Source of the DNA: Deinandra increscens subsp. villosa
Taxonomy: Eukaryota; Streptophyta; Magnoliopsida; Asterales; Asteraceae
Assembly (NCBI GenBank): GCA_039602395.1
Contig: JBCNJP010000006.1
Coordinates: 58,154,429 to 58,218,428, forward strand
Direction of reading: 5' to 3'
Length of the DNA: 64,000 bases
The position numbers and the translations under genes are program-made. The notes under the pieces were generated by a model, which ran no database searches, was not told the DNA's origin, and saw only the letters and a list, made by a program, of their open reading frames with translations. Within the stretch, counting starts at the first letter, position 1; every line of letters begins with the position of its first letter. Below, in pieces: positions 1 through 12,092 of the stretch.

Positions 1-547
1 TTTCATCCCCGTTGTCATATATAACACCAGAACTTGTTTCAGAATCAGAATCAGAATCATTAACACAACCCTCAATTTGTTTAGTCTTGAAAACTATATC
101 ACAATCCTTTTTGTCTGAAAAATCATTATTTTCAGATCCTAAACCACCAGATGTTGAATCGTATGATTTTGAGTCAGAAGAATCTGAGACATCCATCATA
201 GTCCTAATATTTGCATATATCTCACATTTATCTAGCAAATCAGTCCATTTATCCTTAGCAGTATAACCCACTGTGAGTTCAAGAAATAACTCTTTTGAAA
301 GAGCATTTTCAATAATGTCTCTGGCTTTATTTTCATTATTTGTATAATCCCTTTGTTCTAAAGATAGATGTCGAGGAAGTATTACATATCCTCTTGTATC
401 AGTAGACCATTTGAATTGCTTATCAATTATCTCCTAAAACTCTTTGAAATGTTTGTTGATGTAAATTTCAAAATCAACTTTCCATTTACGATAATCTTCC
501 CATTTCATCAATGTAGGTAACATAAGACTAGCTTATGATGCACTCAT
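1..547 (-). pseudogene. copia-like gag N-terminal fragment, truncated by window edge
   Basis: Read on the minus strand from an ATG at 545-547, this encodes a Gag N-terminus of the UBN2 type. Early residues read LMLPTLMKWEDYRKWKVDF, comparable to the 'KLEDYQNWKKRF' segment of the intact Gag near 52.3 kb. A charged stretch follows, then an acidic serine-rich run (DSDSDSET) near the window start. Two in-frame stops are visible, one four codons after the ATG and one after 'INKHFKEF', so it is not functional. It lies about 670 bp downstream (element sense) of a primer binding site and LTR at 1221-1563, which makes it the gag of that element. The rest of the element lies to the left of the window. 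Confidence 0.75.
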
Positions 548-817
548 TTTCAAACAATTTATGAAAAAATCAATTCAATATGCTTGAATCCACTCTTTAC
601 CAAAGCCGAAAACTAACACTCCAAAAACTTCAGACTCAAAAACTAAGGTCTTCTAAGCAGATTTTGGGGGTCAAACCAGAGGGTACTGGCGGTTAGGCAG
701 TAAAAGTATAGATCTCTCCGAGACGAACGTTTTGACTGGTATTAGCTCCCGTAACTCTTTACGGTTCTCAAGTTACGTCAGTTTTCGTGAAACACTCAAG
801 ATCTTGAATACTGTTTG

Positions 818-983
818 TCCGAACTTGATCCGAACCTCGTCCGAACCACCTCCGAACTTTGCCCGAACTTAGACTTGACCGAACTCCCATCGAACGTCGA
901 CCGAACTTGGAACGAACTCTCACCGAACCAGAATATCGACCGAACCTTGAGTTCGGAGCGGTTACTCCGAAGTTGTCCGAACC
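818..983 (-). repeat. CCGAAC-motif cluster in the retroelement leader
   Basis: More than ten spaced copies of (T)CCGAAC or GTTCGG lie between the gag start and the primer site. Equivalent clusters occur in the leaders of the related elements at about 25.8-26.05 kb and 52.4-52.66 kb. The spacing is irregular, so this is not a tandem satellite. Confidence 0.7.
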
Positions 984-1220
984 TCAGACGAGACCAAGCT
1001 CACTCGACACCATTTTCTTGATTTTCAGTGTTTTTGACTGGAATTTTCGACAGGAATTCAAGCAAACTCGAAAGAAATGAATTAGAAATGAATTTTTTAC
1101 TAGAAGCACACTCGAGAAGATCAAACGAACTCAAAAATGAATGACATTTTTTGTAAAAACGTGATTTTTGAGTCAAAACTTCGAAAAACAGAGATTTCCG
1201 ATCAGTAGAGCAAACCAAAT

Positions 1221-1232
1221 GCTCTGATACCA
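1221..1232 (-). other. Primer binding site (tRNA-iMet type)
   Basis: The reverse complement reads TGGTATCAGAGC, the standard plant copia primer site matching the 3' end of initiator tRNA-Met. It sits 2 bp from the LTR at 1235, which fixes the element orientation as minus. Confidence 0.9.
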
Positions 1233-1234
1233 CT

Positions 1235-1563
1235 TGAAATTGCTTGAGAATGTGGATCGTCTACTTAATCGTTATGAAATCAATGTAATACGAGATGGAA
1301 CACAAAGAGTAAATACAAATGACTTGTATTAACCACTGAGATGACCACAGAGTACACAGAGAAGATATGACTCAGAAGCTTATCAATTCTACTACAAGAC
1401 GACTATTTATACAAGTGATAATCTGACTGACCGAACCTCAGGTTCGGACACAAGTTCGGACCTGTCCGAACTCCAGGTTCGCTGGGAGTTCGGACCTCAG
1501 TAACTTTGTATGTTTCGTCTTGTATTTGATACTTCACATGACGATCAGGACCATGTATCAACA
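1235..1563 (-). mobile_element. 5' LTR of a copia-like element
   Basis: A 329-bp LTR bounded by TGAAAT...CAACA on the plus strand. It is clearly related in layout to the LTRs at 21127, 26295, 47075 and 52846: shared 'GGATCGTCTACT' near one end, 'GATACTTCACA(T/C)GACG' and '...ATCAACA' at the other. It contains the palindrome CCGAACCTCAGGTTCGG (1431-1447) and further GTTCGG repeats. The partner LTR lies outside the window, so no target duplication can be tested. Confidence 0.85.
1403..1411 (-). promoter_or_regulatory. LTR TATA box (TATAAATAG)
   Basis: The reverse complement is TATAAATAG, located 20 bp downstream (element sense) of the palindrome at 1431-1447. Equivalent TATA-like sites occur at the same place in the related LTRs. 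Confidence 0.55.
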
Positions 1564-2321
1564 ATATATACAATTAACAACTTTTCAACTTATTTATAAA
1601 ATTGCCACAAATTCTACGTCTATATTAGTATTTACTAAATCAAATTATGAACATATAATTCACTACTTCAGTTGGTGGACCCTCAAACTTTTACTTATAA
1701 GACCCAGGTTTTAATCTTAGGCCGAATGATTTCCTCTCCCTTTTTTTCTCTTTATCTTTTTCTTTTTCTTTTATTTTATTGATTTCCCTGTTTTAATATT
1801 ATATTATACACCCTCATACTTTTATATATTTTTACTTGTAGTCCTTAACTATGTTTCTTTATTTATTTGTACATTTGTATCTTGCTTTTATTACAATGTC
1901 ACACCTAAAGCTCCATGTATATGAAGTTTCTTTTATTTTTTACGTGTGAAGCCAATCTCCACCTCCGATCAAGGCAAACCAGTCGTAAAATCATGCATCG
2001 GTAATTATGATTAGCCTGCCGTTATTTTCTTTTTTAACGATATCTTTGTTTTGTTTTTCAATCTTTTACCTTTTTTTGTCATCTAGTGTCACATATTCTA
2101 TTTCTATATTAATGTTTTCTTAATAAAAAAAAAAACAGATGGTTCTCCTGTTTAATTAGTTGTGCCATCGTCATCGTATTAATTAAAATACAAAATTTTG
2201 TTGTTATCTGAGTTATATTTACCTACTTATAAACCATATTTTAATTTTATTTTTCAATCATGATATATTTTATTAAAAAATTTATTTTCTTAAGTACGAC
2301 ATATTCAAAACTAAAATTTCC
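1564..2321. other. Non-coding, AT-rich; nothing identified
   Basis: Low-complexity T-rich tracts (about 1739-1800) and no reading frame with a recognisable product. It could be the body of the Helitron whose 3' end lies at 3339, but I cannot place a 5' end. Confidence 0.4.
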
Positions 2322-2324
2322 TTA

Positions 2325-2613
2325 CGCTTCGTTCCCGAGTTTACTTAAAGAGGGAAAAGAAATGAAAGGAAAAGAAGAGAATGTGAGTGATTCATTTCTT
2401 TCCAAATCGGAATGAAAGAAAAACACAAGAAATTGGCTTAGCTTTCCTTCCCTTTCTCTCCCTTTCCTTCCCTAAGTGGAACTCGGGAACACAAACTTTT
2501 GTTTTCCTTCCTTAAGTGAAACTCAGGTACACAAAAACTTTTACATTTCTTTTACTTTCCTTTCATTTCCTTTCATTTCCTTTCCCTCCTTAAGTGAACT
2601 CGGGAACAAAGTG
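2325..2613. mobile_element. Tourist-like MITE (289 bp) with TTA target duplication
   Basis: The termini are inverted repeats: left CGCTTCGTTCCCGAGTT, right (reverse complement) CACTTTGTTCCCGAGTT, continuing imperfectly through TACTTAA(A/G)GAGGGAAA. TTA flanks both sides (2322-2324 and 2614-2616), the 3-bp duplication typical of PIF/Harbinger MITEs. Inside, the end motif 'TAAGTG(G)AACTCGGGAACA' recurs twice more (around 2474-2492 and 2514-2533), so the interior seems built from repeated copies of its own terminus. Confidence 0.7.
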
Positions 2614-2616
2614 TTA

Positions 2617-3312
2617 GTGTTTCACCTTTAGTAGCTCATGCTGTCTACGTTGCAACGTATATTTATTTCAAAATGAGTCATGTTATATTTAATATCTCTC
2701 ACCTTTTACACACGAGTCCAGCTATAGTAATTATAGAGATATATAATTCGGATGAGATCAAAAGATGTCGGTTTTTTTAATTTATAATTTTATGTACCTA
2801 TGATTCCACCACTGTAACGCGCGCTTTGATAAAAAACTTAGAAACCTATTGCTTTAGTTTCCATTTAGAATCTTTCCTTCTATAATACTTTAGTCCTACA
2901 TGCTTACTATAACAATACTAAGAGTGCATACTTTAAGTTGTACGTGGCTTAAAGATGCTAACTAATAAAATATTTACTGTATTTTTTTTATTTTTCTTTT
3001 CCTGACTTTATATATATTAACAACCTTGCTCTCTCAACTAACAATCACATGTTATTCGATCGTCGTTATTTTGTATTTCACAATTAAATTCGGCAGCAGG
3101 ATGTAACACAAAAAAACTTACTGCTATTGCACGACCTTCAGAATGATCGACACAACCCAGACATCTCAAATTTAGTTTCTTAATCGAATATTTAAGATAA
3201 TTTATTCTTTATATGTATAATATGTTGTATGTATAATATGTAGTGTTCTTAATTACTCATGAAACTCAATATACTCTTGATCACCACCTATTTTTACATT
3301 AAATCTAGTTCA
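2617..3312. other. Non-coding; probably Helitron body
   Basis: No coding potential recognised. A second hairpin-like GC patch (GTAACGCGCGC, about 2815-2825) stands out in AT-rich DNA and resembles a degraded copy of the Helitron terminal hairpin just downstream. Confidence 0.35.
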
Positions 3313-3339
3313 CCGCCGCAACGCGCGGTTGACCTCTAG
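3313..3339 (+). mobile_element. Helitron 3' terminus (hairpin + CTAG)
   Basis: A GC-rich hairpin (CCGCCGCAACGCGCGG, 3313-3328) is followed 7 bp later by CTAG at 3336-3339 and then T, the canonical plant Helitron 3' end. Homology to the paralogous segment at 20.13 kb begins within a few bases of this point, which independently supports it as an insertion boundary. The 5' end was not located. Confidence 0.7.
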
Positions 3340-3340
3340 T

Positions 3341-3410
3341 TATCAACATTTATACATTGAATAACATTTAATGTTCAACTTAAATAAAACTATTCGAATT
3401 GATGTTTAAG
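3341..3410 (+). repeat. Left part of duplicated segment (copy 1), split by a solo LTR
   Basis: Nearly identical to about 20129-20191. In copy 2 the sequence continues without interruption into 'TGTTTAAGTGTTACTTTT', while here it is split after TTTAAG by the solo LTR at 3411-7810. Confidence 0.8.
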
Positions 3411-5109
3411 TGTGACGCCCACTCCTAAACTTGGCATCAGGAGGGGTCACGCATCCGATTTACTCATGAACACATGGTATAACAAAGATAACTAAGCAGC
3501 GGAAATCAGAAACTTTTCATTATATATATGCCAAGTACAACAGTAAGGAAGATAACAACATTCTGTAACAACTAGATCTAATTTATGTCTATGCCAGTCT
3601 ACTACCGAAGTACCGAGTCCTTTCTGATAGCTAGCCCACCTAGTCTACCCTCACAAGAACCCTTTCCTTGCTACCTTAAACATCGTCATCACCTGACATA
3701 CATATGTTTTTAAAGGTCAGCTTACGCTGGTGAGTTTTATATTTTTCAAAAAGCGTTAGCTTTGCCTCGAGAGTTTATTCCAACGCTTGGGCCTAACGGC
3801 CCCCTTTTTATCGAACATTTATCAAGTATAAAACATAACAGAATTATACTGTAACTTTAAAACCATTATCCTTTAAACATGTATCAGGTATAAGCATTAT
3901 ATCAAAATATAAACTTTAAACATTTATCGGGTATAAGACATAACAGACTTATACCAAAACATTTATCCATTTAACCCTTTTAACCATTTAACCATTCAAC
4001 CATTTAACAGGTATAAACATATCAGTATTATACCAAAACATAGCCTATAAATCATAGTAAAAACCATTTAGTACTCAAAGTACTTTATGTCTCCTAAACT
4101 CTCTCTTGTGCAAATAATCATTAGGTATAAAAGAGTTATACGAAGTATTATAAGCAGTCATTTATTTACTAAGCATTGTCTATTTGAACCACGTTAGTTC
4201 CTCGGGCAACCATCGCCACTCGAATACCATTTCAAGATTAGAGCAGTCGTCGCTACCTCGGAGAACCGTCATTCCCCCCTTTTAGTTGTACAACCATCAT
4301 TTCCCTTTTCCTTAGACAATATCTACTTAGATTAAAGCATTTTCAACCTTTTTCAACCTTTTCAAAAGTCCATTTAGATAACCTTTGTATTTGGACTCAT
4401 AACCTTTTCAACACCAGTCCATCACCCGTATATGGAAATAAGCGTTTTATAAATATAATGTTATTGGTCTTGTTAAACTTCAGTGAAACCTACACTGGAC
4501 TGAATCTATAACATTTCCTATTGTATTATGGGTGTTTATATATAGGAACTACCGTAGCGTATCCACCACACCTTAAATACAAATGGATATGATATAGGAT
4601 CATTCCAGTATAGATTACATCTTACAATCACAACAAGGCCAATAAGATCATATTTACCCAACACTTATTTACATACGCGAGCTTAGACCAAACCTTTACA
4701 ATTTCCATTTCCCAAAACTTTATTTAAAAGTTTCATCCTTTATATTACCCGTTCATTACAACCTTTCCAAAACAGTATATAAAAGGTAATCATCGTTTAA
4801 AACAGTTATAGGCCTTAAAACATTTCACGTATGTGTATCGGCACAAAACATGTAAAAGACATTTTAACGCATTTCCTTAACATTTCTCATATATATCATT
4901 CCTAAAGCAATTTAGCCGTTTAATAGTTTAGGACATTTCACCCGTAACTACTATCACAATCTTTTCACGTATGTTTCAAATAAACAGTCATTTAACAATT
5001 TAATACTGTAACACATTTCATCAATAATCATTTTCATAATATTTTCATAACCTTTCACGTATATATCAATCAACGGGATGGTTCCCATGCCAACAGCCCT
5101 TATTGTGCT

Positions 5110-5453
5110 AACGGTGCGAACATGCATAAAGTCTCATTTTCTTGGTCATATGATGTAGTTTAGTGCTCTTATATTATCAGAAATGGTGTTGGGTAGATGT
5201 ATGCATATATCATTACAATTTCTTGATCCATTTCTTGATGTTTTTTTTTAATTTAAAGATACACCAGCACAGATTTTTCTACCAGCACACACTTTTTGTG
5301 CTGGAGCAAGTACCGCTCTAGATCATACATCAGCACAATTTTTCGATCAAGTACATGTACCAACACTAATTAGCACCATCCCTGGTCATATACCAGCATT
5401 AAAAATACATCGACAGCCCAAGAAAATGGATTTTAAGGCGTGTTCGCACCGTT
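5110..5453. mobile_element. Fold-back/MITE-like insertion inside solo LTR A
   Basis: Roughly 36-bp imperfect inverted termini: AACGGTGCGAACATGC at left and the inverted form of AACGGTGCGAACACGC at right, continuing through a shared 'CATTTTCTTGG'. Length 344 bp. I could not define a target duplication. The related LTR at 8.8-18.6 kb seems to lack it, so it is probably a later insertion. Confidence 0.55.
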
Positions 5454-6677
5454 CGAACGTTAAGATTTGTTCGCTTTTGATCCTCCTCCTATCAATCAAA
5501 AACCTTTTAACAATTCTTATAGTTAAAATAGGCAATATTTCAGTTATAATACATTTGAATATATTTTCATAACATTTGTATGTATGTCAGCCTGAAAACA
5601 TTTAAAACATTTAATACATTTAAAGAGTGGCTCATAGAACTCACCTTATTCTCTTAAGCAGTTAATTCAGGCAAAACCTCCGCTATGCCTTCCAATTAAA
5701 CGTAATCGCGTATTGTATGGTGTTAACGCAAGATTTAATATAATAAACTCTTCCTATGTTTATTTTAACATCTTATTATCTTAATAATAATCAATTATTA
5801 AGTTTATTCCTTTAAAGGTCAAAATGACCAAAATGCCCTTTAGGCAGTTATCCTTTTCTTTTAACGATAATACGAAGATGCGCATTTCTATAAGTAAACG
5901 CTCACTTCAGGATCACCCAGTGAGGTATGCCAGGTCCCAGTTGGGATTTATGCGACACCCCCGCTTTGCGAGAAACCCCAGTGTACAGGCGCTCACCCTT
6001 TCAGTCCGCACGAACTTCTAAATATCTGATTAACTTGCCATTTTAAATTCATCCATTTTAACTTCATATATACTTATTATGTAAACATGGTATTATACCA
6101 AAAATCAAGTCCCCATACCCTCTGGATTATTATATATTAAATAATCTTATTTCAAAACCCTAATTTTCTATTTTTCTCATTTATTAATCAAAACTCATTT
6201 TTATTCGAAACCAACTTAGGAAATTATCCATTATAATATTTTATAATATACTTTAAAATATCGAAGCTTACTTCAACACCGTGTACTCAATTTGGACAGA
6301 ACAACGTTACGAAAACCCTAATTTTGACCCGTTAACAAAACCATTACCAAACATTTTCCAAATGTGAAATAAACTTTGGGCTTTCTTAAAAGACATTATT
6401 TTATGATTACCTACAAAAATTCAGATCCTAATTCCAACCTGATCACCCGATTTTAAGAAAACAAGCTCAAGAACCCTAATTTTAACACATTTTTGGAAAC
6501 CCGACAAAATAACGATATTATCAAAAACTGAAATAGGTTATTGTTAAGCATACCTAATGAAGCATAACTACAGAATTTTAGCTTCTAACTCCAAGCAGAT
6601 TGATCGAATTGAGCAAAAGAAGATCTCGGTTCATGAGAGGGTTTTTAGAGTGAATTTAGATTGTTGGATTCGATCCG

Positions 6678-6685
6678 TATTTATA
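6678..6685 (-). promoter_or_regulatory. Candidate LTR A TATA box (TATAAATA)
   Basis: The reverse complement is TATAAATA. The GC-rich palindrome CTACGCGTATCGCGTAG (6827-6843) lies about 140 bp upstream in LTR sense. Confidence 0.4.
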
Positions 6686-7051
6686 CTGATCAAGGTCACC
6701 TAGGGTTGCTACACGTCGAGGGGTGATTAATTCGGCCGAAATGGCACGAATTCGATCGGATTAGAGAGCAAGAAAAGTGAACGTGGATGAACTAGCGACC
6801 TGTATTTTTTTCTGATGTCACCGAGTCTACGCGTATCGCGTAGGGTTGGGTGCAAGGCTGCGCGATACTCGAGCCATGCACTATTCGGCCAGCTTTGTTT
6901 ATTTTTCATTTCTGACCCTTGTACTTCTATTTTATGCATTTTAGCCCTGTGAACTTTTATTCTTTTATCATTCTATGCACCAAAACATTATGGGACATAT
7001 TTCTAATATTTTTAGGGCTTAGGATACGTTCGATAATACGTATATACATTC

Positions 7052-7054
<3 letters not shown>

Positions 7055-7091
<37 letters not shown>
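7055..7091. repeat. (TA)n microsatellite
   Basis: Uninterrupted TA dinucleotide run inside solo LTR A. Confidence 0.9.
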
Positions 7092-7094
<3 letters not shown>

Positions 7095-7810
7095 CATCAA
7101 TGTACATTTTATCCCCTCTACTTTACATACTTATCATTTTATGTTTGAATCACTTTAGGATACATTTCTAATAACTCCTAAGCCTCGGGACACGTATAAT
7201 AAACATAAACACGTATAATACTCGTATACTTTACGTATTTATTTATTTTTAACAATCCGATTAACGTAAGGATACGTTCTTATTCATTTTTCACATGTTT
7301 AACTATTCTAACACGTATTCTCACGTATATATTCATCAAATGAATATTTCACATGTAATTAAGTCATTAGAATATATATGTGTATATACTTACACATATA
7401 TCTAATATAACACAATCATGTAAATGTATTTTCCTCCGATTATCATTTATTTCTATCATATCAACTTCTAAACACATTTTTCATTTTGATATCATGTATA
7501 TCAATTATCCTTGTTATAAAACACGTATTTATATCATTTCATCAATCAACACATGTATTATTCATATAACCCTATCTTTTATCAATTCATTTCCCGTTAA
7601 CGGCTAAACATGCATTTTTCATACGTTTATCACGTTTGGCTATCTAACACATATATCATATGTACCTATAACATAAACACGTATAGCATTTACAAATCGT
7701 TACCATTTTATCTGTTTACCATCCCGTAAACTATATCAATATACGTTTTAGCTACTTAACACATATAGCACACGTATATAACTTAAATCATGAAATATTG
7801 GGGTGTTATA

Positions 7811-8696
7811 TTAAGTGTTACTTTTAATAATTAATATTAACATTTAGAGAATAACACTTATTTTTTATTAAAATATTAACATTTAGAGAATACATGTTAC
7901 ATTTAATAAGTAATATTAACATTTAGAGAATAACATTGATTTTTTATACTATGAACTTATGAAGTGTTGTTTTTATCACTGAGGGCCTTGACCATGTGTG
8001 AGAGGTGTGATGGGTCTACCCATCATTTTAGTGGTCCATATTTTTTGAACTTTTTATATTATATTATATATTATATATATATATATATATATAGTTCTTT
8101 TTAAATTATAAATCCTTAACTAATCAAATAATCTAATTTAAAAAAGATAGTCCAATTAGTTGTTTTATATTTAGGCATTTAGGGTCTAATTTAAATTGGA
8201 ATTTAATTCAATTATCCTATTATTTAGGCCCATTTGTAACTTAACCTTTTAAACCAATTTTAAATCAATATTTTTCCTATATTTATTGCTATAACTTATT
8301 TTTTTGTCTTACTTAAGAACTTTTCTATTTGTAATTTTTTTTTCAAATGGGGCCCATTTTTAGCTCGAACAGAGCCCCTAAATCCTCAGGACATGCCCTA
8401 ATTTTTATTATGTTGAACAATCTCATGTTTATGAATGAAGTAGCACGACGTATCTTGGATACTGTGTACGTAGAGCCGTCCATAGGAAGCCTTGAAAATT
8501 TCGGGGTTTTTAGGCGAGTATACAAAGTTAACCCCTAAAAGATAAACTTAATAACGAATTGATGTTAAAAATACCATTCAAACTTTAATATATCATAACT
8601 CGATATTGTATGCTAACGAAAAAGGTGTTAGTCGCACATTGTGGCGGTGAGTCGACAATGAGACGACTTAAAATATCAAAATACAAATAACGGTCA
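7811..8696 (+). repeat. Right part of duplicated segment (copy 1)
   Basis: Aligns along its length with about 20187-21072, by eye mostly identical with small indels. Shared blocks include 'TAACATTTAGAGAATAAC' in short internal repeats, 'GATAGTCCAATTAGTTGTTT' and 'CTCATGTTTATGAATGAAGT'. A 60-odd-codon frame is open in each strand near 8343-8538 but carries no recognisable domain. Homology to copy 2 fades at about 8690, just before solo LTR B. The nature of the repeat is unknown: a dispersed element or a local segmental duplication. Confidence 0.7.
8072..8093. repeat. (TA)n microsatellite
   Basis: Short TA run within the duplicated segment. The equivalent tract in copy 2 (about 20443-20461) is shorter. 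Confidence 0.85.
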
Positions 8697-11074
8697 TTAG
8701 GACATTAGAAGCTGAAATTTCATTGTTCATAGTTTGGATAGACAGTATTAATATAAATGTAACATCCCAAAATTTGATAATACGTAAAGAATACGTGACT
8801 AATGTGATAGATACATATGATATATGTGTTAGATAGCTAAACATGACAAAAACGGATAGAAAACGCATGTTTACCCATTACCGGGTAATAAATTGATAAA
8901 AGATGATAGGTAATATACGTGTTGATTGATAAAATGAGTTAAGAAATAAGATAGACATGTGTTTTATATCAAAGATAATTGATATATATATAATGTTAGC
9001 ATGAAAAACGTAGTTAAACATTAATATGATAGAAATAAATGATAATGGGAGAAAATACACTCACGTGATTACATTGTATTGAATACGTGTATAAATATAT
9101 GTTTAAATAGCATAGATGCATGTGAAATATTCATTTGATGAATATATACGTGGAAATATGTGCTGGAATAATTATACGTGTGAAAACTAGATAAATACAT
9201 GTTTAAACGTTAAAAGGGTCGTTAAAAATAAATAATACGTAACATATACAAGTATTAAACGTGTTTATATTTATTATACGCATCCCGATGCTTATAAAGT
9301 ATTAGAAATATATCCTAATATATACTGGAACATAAAATGATAAGGTATGTAAAGTGAGAGGGGCTAAAACGTTAGTTTCTGAAATATATAAATAAATATA
9401 TAAAGATATATACGTATGTATATATATGATCGAACGTATCCCGAAGCTTAGAAAATGTTATAAAAATGTCTCATAATGTTTTAGAGCATAAAATGATAAA
9501 AGGGTATAAGCTTAGGGGGTGAAAGTGCAATTAAATAGAGTCCAGGGACTAAATATGTAAAATTGGCAAAGCTGGCTAGAAAAGCGTGGCTCGCGGACCG
9601 CGAGCCACTTCCAATCGATTGTCGCGGTATGCGAAGACCGACCTGCAGTAGATTTGAGGACAGGCTCGTTTTTTGGTCCACATTTTCGACTTGGAGCTCA
9701 CGATGAGCAATCCACGCGTTGTTTTCGAACAATTAGTCACTAGGGTAAATGTCTAGGCATCAAGGTGCAACTAATGGGTATATATAGAGGTCGAATTACA
9801 CCATATTCGATCACCATTTCATAAATTCTTCTCCTAAAAACCCTAGAACGAACTCAGACCTTCTTCTGCAAAAATTCGACCAAACGGTGTGGAGATAGGA
9901 GGCCAAATTCAACAGTCCATCATCATTAGGTATGATTAACAATAAACTATCTTAGTTTTTAATAATATTTCCTCTAAGTATGTTTTCTAAAAATGTATAA
10001 AAACTAGGGTTCTTGAGCTTGTTTTGCTAAAATCGGGTGATCGGGTGGGAATTAGGGTCTGAATTTTTGTAGGTAATCCTAAAATAATGTATTTTAAGCA
10101 ACCCTTAGTTTATTTTAGAATTGGTAAAGGTTTGGTATAGGTTTTGTTAACGGGTCAAGATTAGGGTTTTCGTAACGTTGTTCTGCCCAAATTGAGTATA
10201 CGTTGTTGAATTAAGCTTTGATATTTGAAAGTAGATTATAAAATATTATAATAGATAATACCCTAAGTTTGTTTGAAAATAAAATGAGTTTTGATAAAGA
10301 AACGAGAAAAACAAGAAATTAGGGTTTTGAAATATGATTATTTAATATAAAATAGTCAGGAGGGTATGAGGACTGGATTTTTACTATAGTAACTTATTTA
10401 TATATATAATAAACATATATGAGTTTAAAATGGATAAATAACCAAGTATTAAAGATACCGAGTTAATCGGATATTTAGAACTTTATGCGGAGCGGAAGGG
10501 TAAACGCATGTACTCTAGGGTTTCTGGCAAAGCGGGGGTGTCGCATAAATCACAACTGGGACCTGACATGCTCACTGGGCGATCTCGGGGTGAGCGTTTA
10601 CTTATAGGAATGTGCGTCTTCGTATTATCATTAAAAGAAAAGAATAACTTCCTAAAGGGCATTTTGGTCATTTTGACCTTTAAAGAGGATAAACTTAATA
10701 ATTAAATATTATTAAGATAATAAAAGAAAGAAATAAACATAGAAAATGTTTATTATGTAAAACCTTGCGTTAACGCCATACGATACATAAATTAGGTTAA
10801 ATCGAGAATCGTTGCGGGAGTTCTGTCCGAGTAAACCGGTTAAAGAGATAAGGTGAGTTCATTGAGCCCCTCTTAAATATTTTAAATGTTTTCGAGCTGA
10901 TATACATACAAATGTTATAAAATGCATTGAAATGATTTATAACTAAAATGTTACCTATTTGAACTATTAGCATGTTAAACTGTTAGACTGCCTTTGAGTG
11001 GATATATATATATTAACTGTTAAGGTATTAATTGTTAAATGGATATATATTAAACTGTTAAATTGTTGTTGGAT

Positions 11075-11076
<2 letters not shown>

Positions 11077-11127
<51 letters not shown>
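11077..11127. repeat. (TA)n/(TG)n microsatellite
   Basis: A TA run passing into a short TG run, inside solo LTR B, about 100 bp left of the (TA)n-bounded insertion. Confidence 0.85.
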
Positions 11128-11129
<2 letters not shown>

Positions 11130-11789
11130 AACTGTTATGAAAAATGCATTACAATGCATATACGTGAAATATCTTGAATTGATAAACTATTAGAAAGGCT
11201 TTTGGGATAATATATATGGATATATATATAGGGGATGGTTACTTTGAAAACCAAACCCTTATGCAAATTATGAAAACCAAGGGCGATTTTATCAATTGCA
11301 ATGTTTGACTTCTTTTAAAAAGGTAGATGACATGACATATATTATAATTCTTTCTTTTTCCAACAAATATTCTCTTTCTTACTTTTACAAATATCAATAT
11401 AACATTTCTTTTTCTTTCTCATATTTTATTAATATTTATAATAATTTTTTATCTTATTTTCATAACTTTGTAGGCAGAAATTATTATTATAAATTTTTAT
11501 TAATAATACAAAAAATGAAAATTATTTTTTATTAATCTAAAAGAAACCATTACAATCCATATTTTTTTTTATTAATTTATAATAAACAATTACAATCAAT
11601 ATGAAACGTAACAAAAATATTAGAAAAATAACAAAAAATATAAAAGTTAATGATGCTTCCGTTCTTGATAAAAATCTTCATCTTTGACATAAAAATCTTT
11701 TCACCTAAAAAAAACGTTCATCGGTTAATATAGATAAAACGTACCACATTTTATATAGACAACATATTGAATATATTTTCTTAAAAATT

Positions 11790-12092
11790 TGTGTATGTAA
11801 TATGTAACATATGTAACATGTTAACGATGTTACATATGTAAATTTATCTCAAAGTTGTGATACTCTTAAGCTTATGTTTGTTACATACATAAATTTACAT
11901 ATGTAACATGTTAACAATATTACATATGTAATTTTATCGACGTATTTACATGTTAACATATGTTACATATGTAAATTTACATAAGTAAATTTAAAGTGTT
12001 AACGATGTTATATACGTAAATTTACATATGTAACATACGTAACATACATAACATATGTAACATGTTAACGATGTTACATATGTAAGTTTTTC
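11790..12092. repeat. ACATATGTAACATGTTAAC-type interspersed repeat block
   Basis: Many copies of the near-palindromic words 'TTACATATGTAA', 'ATGTAACATGTTAAC' and 'GATGTTACATATG' within about 300 bp. 'TTACATATGTAA' is itself a perfect palindrome, so the block could fold extensively. The same word occurs at about 59695-59720. Confidence 0.7.

Larger units (their letters stand above)
3411..7810 (-). mobile_element. Solo LTR A (4.4 kb, gypsy/Tekay-like, minus orientation)
   Basis: Starts TGTGACGCCCACTCC and ends GGGGTGTTATA, flanked by a perfect 5-bp duplication TTAAG (3406-3410, 7811-7815). It is homologous in reverse complement to the element at 8758-18553: compare its left end with the right end of that one, and the 'GAACTCACC(A)G' and 'CCCTAATTTT' blocks. 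There is no primer site, polypurine tract or coding frame. An uninterrupted copy of the target at 20.16-20.2 kb confirms the insertion. Orientation follows from the TATA-like site (reverse complement of 6678-6685) and from similarity of the AACTCACC segment to the R/U5 region of other Tekay-like LTRs. The class assignment is inference. Confidence 0.8.

Noticed and set aside
12..266. 84-codon plus frame rich in SESES.
   Set aside because: It is the antisense of the gag pseudogene on the minus strand.
8343..8538. Overlapping 60- and 63-codon frames on both strands in the duplicated segment.
   Set aside because: The second copy (20663-20910) keeps frames only partly, with stops shifted by indels; no sign of coding selection.
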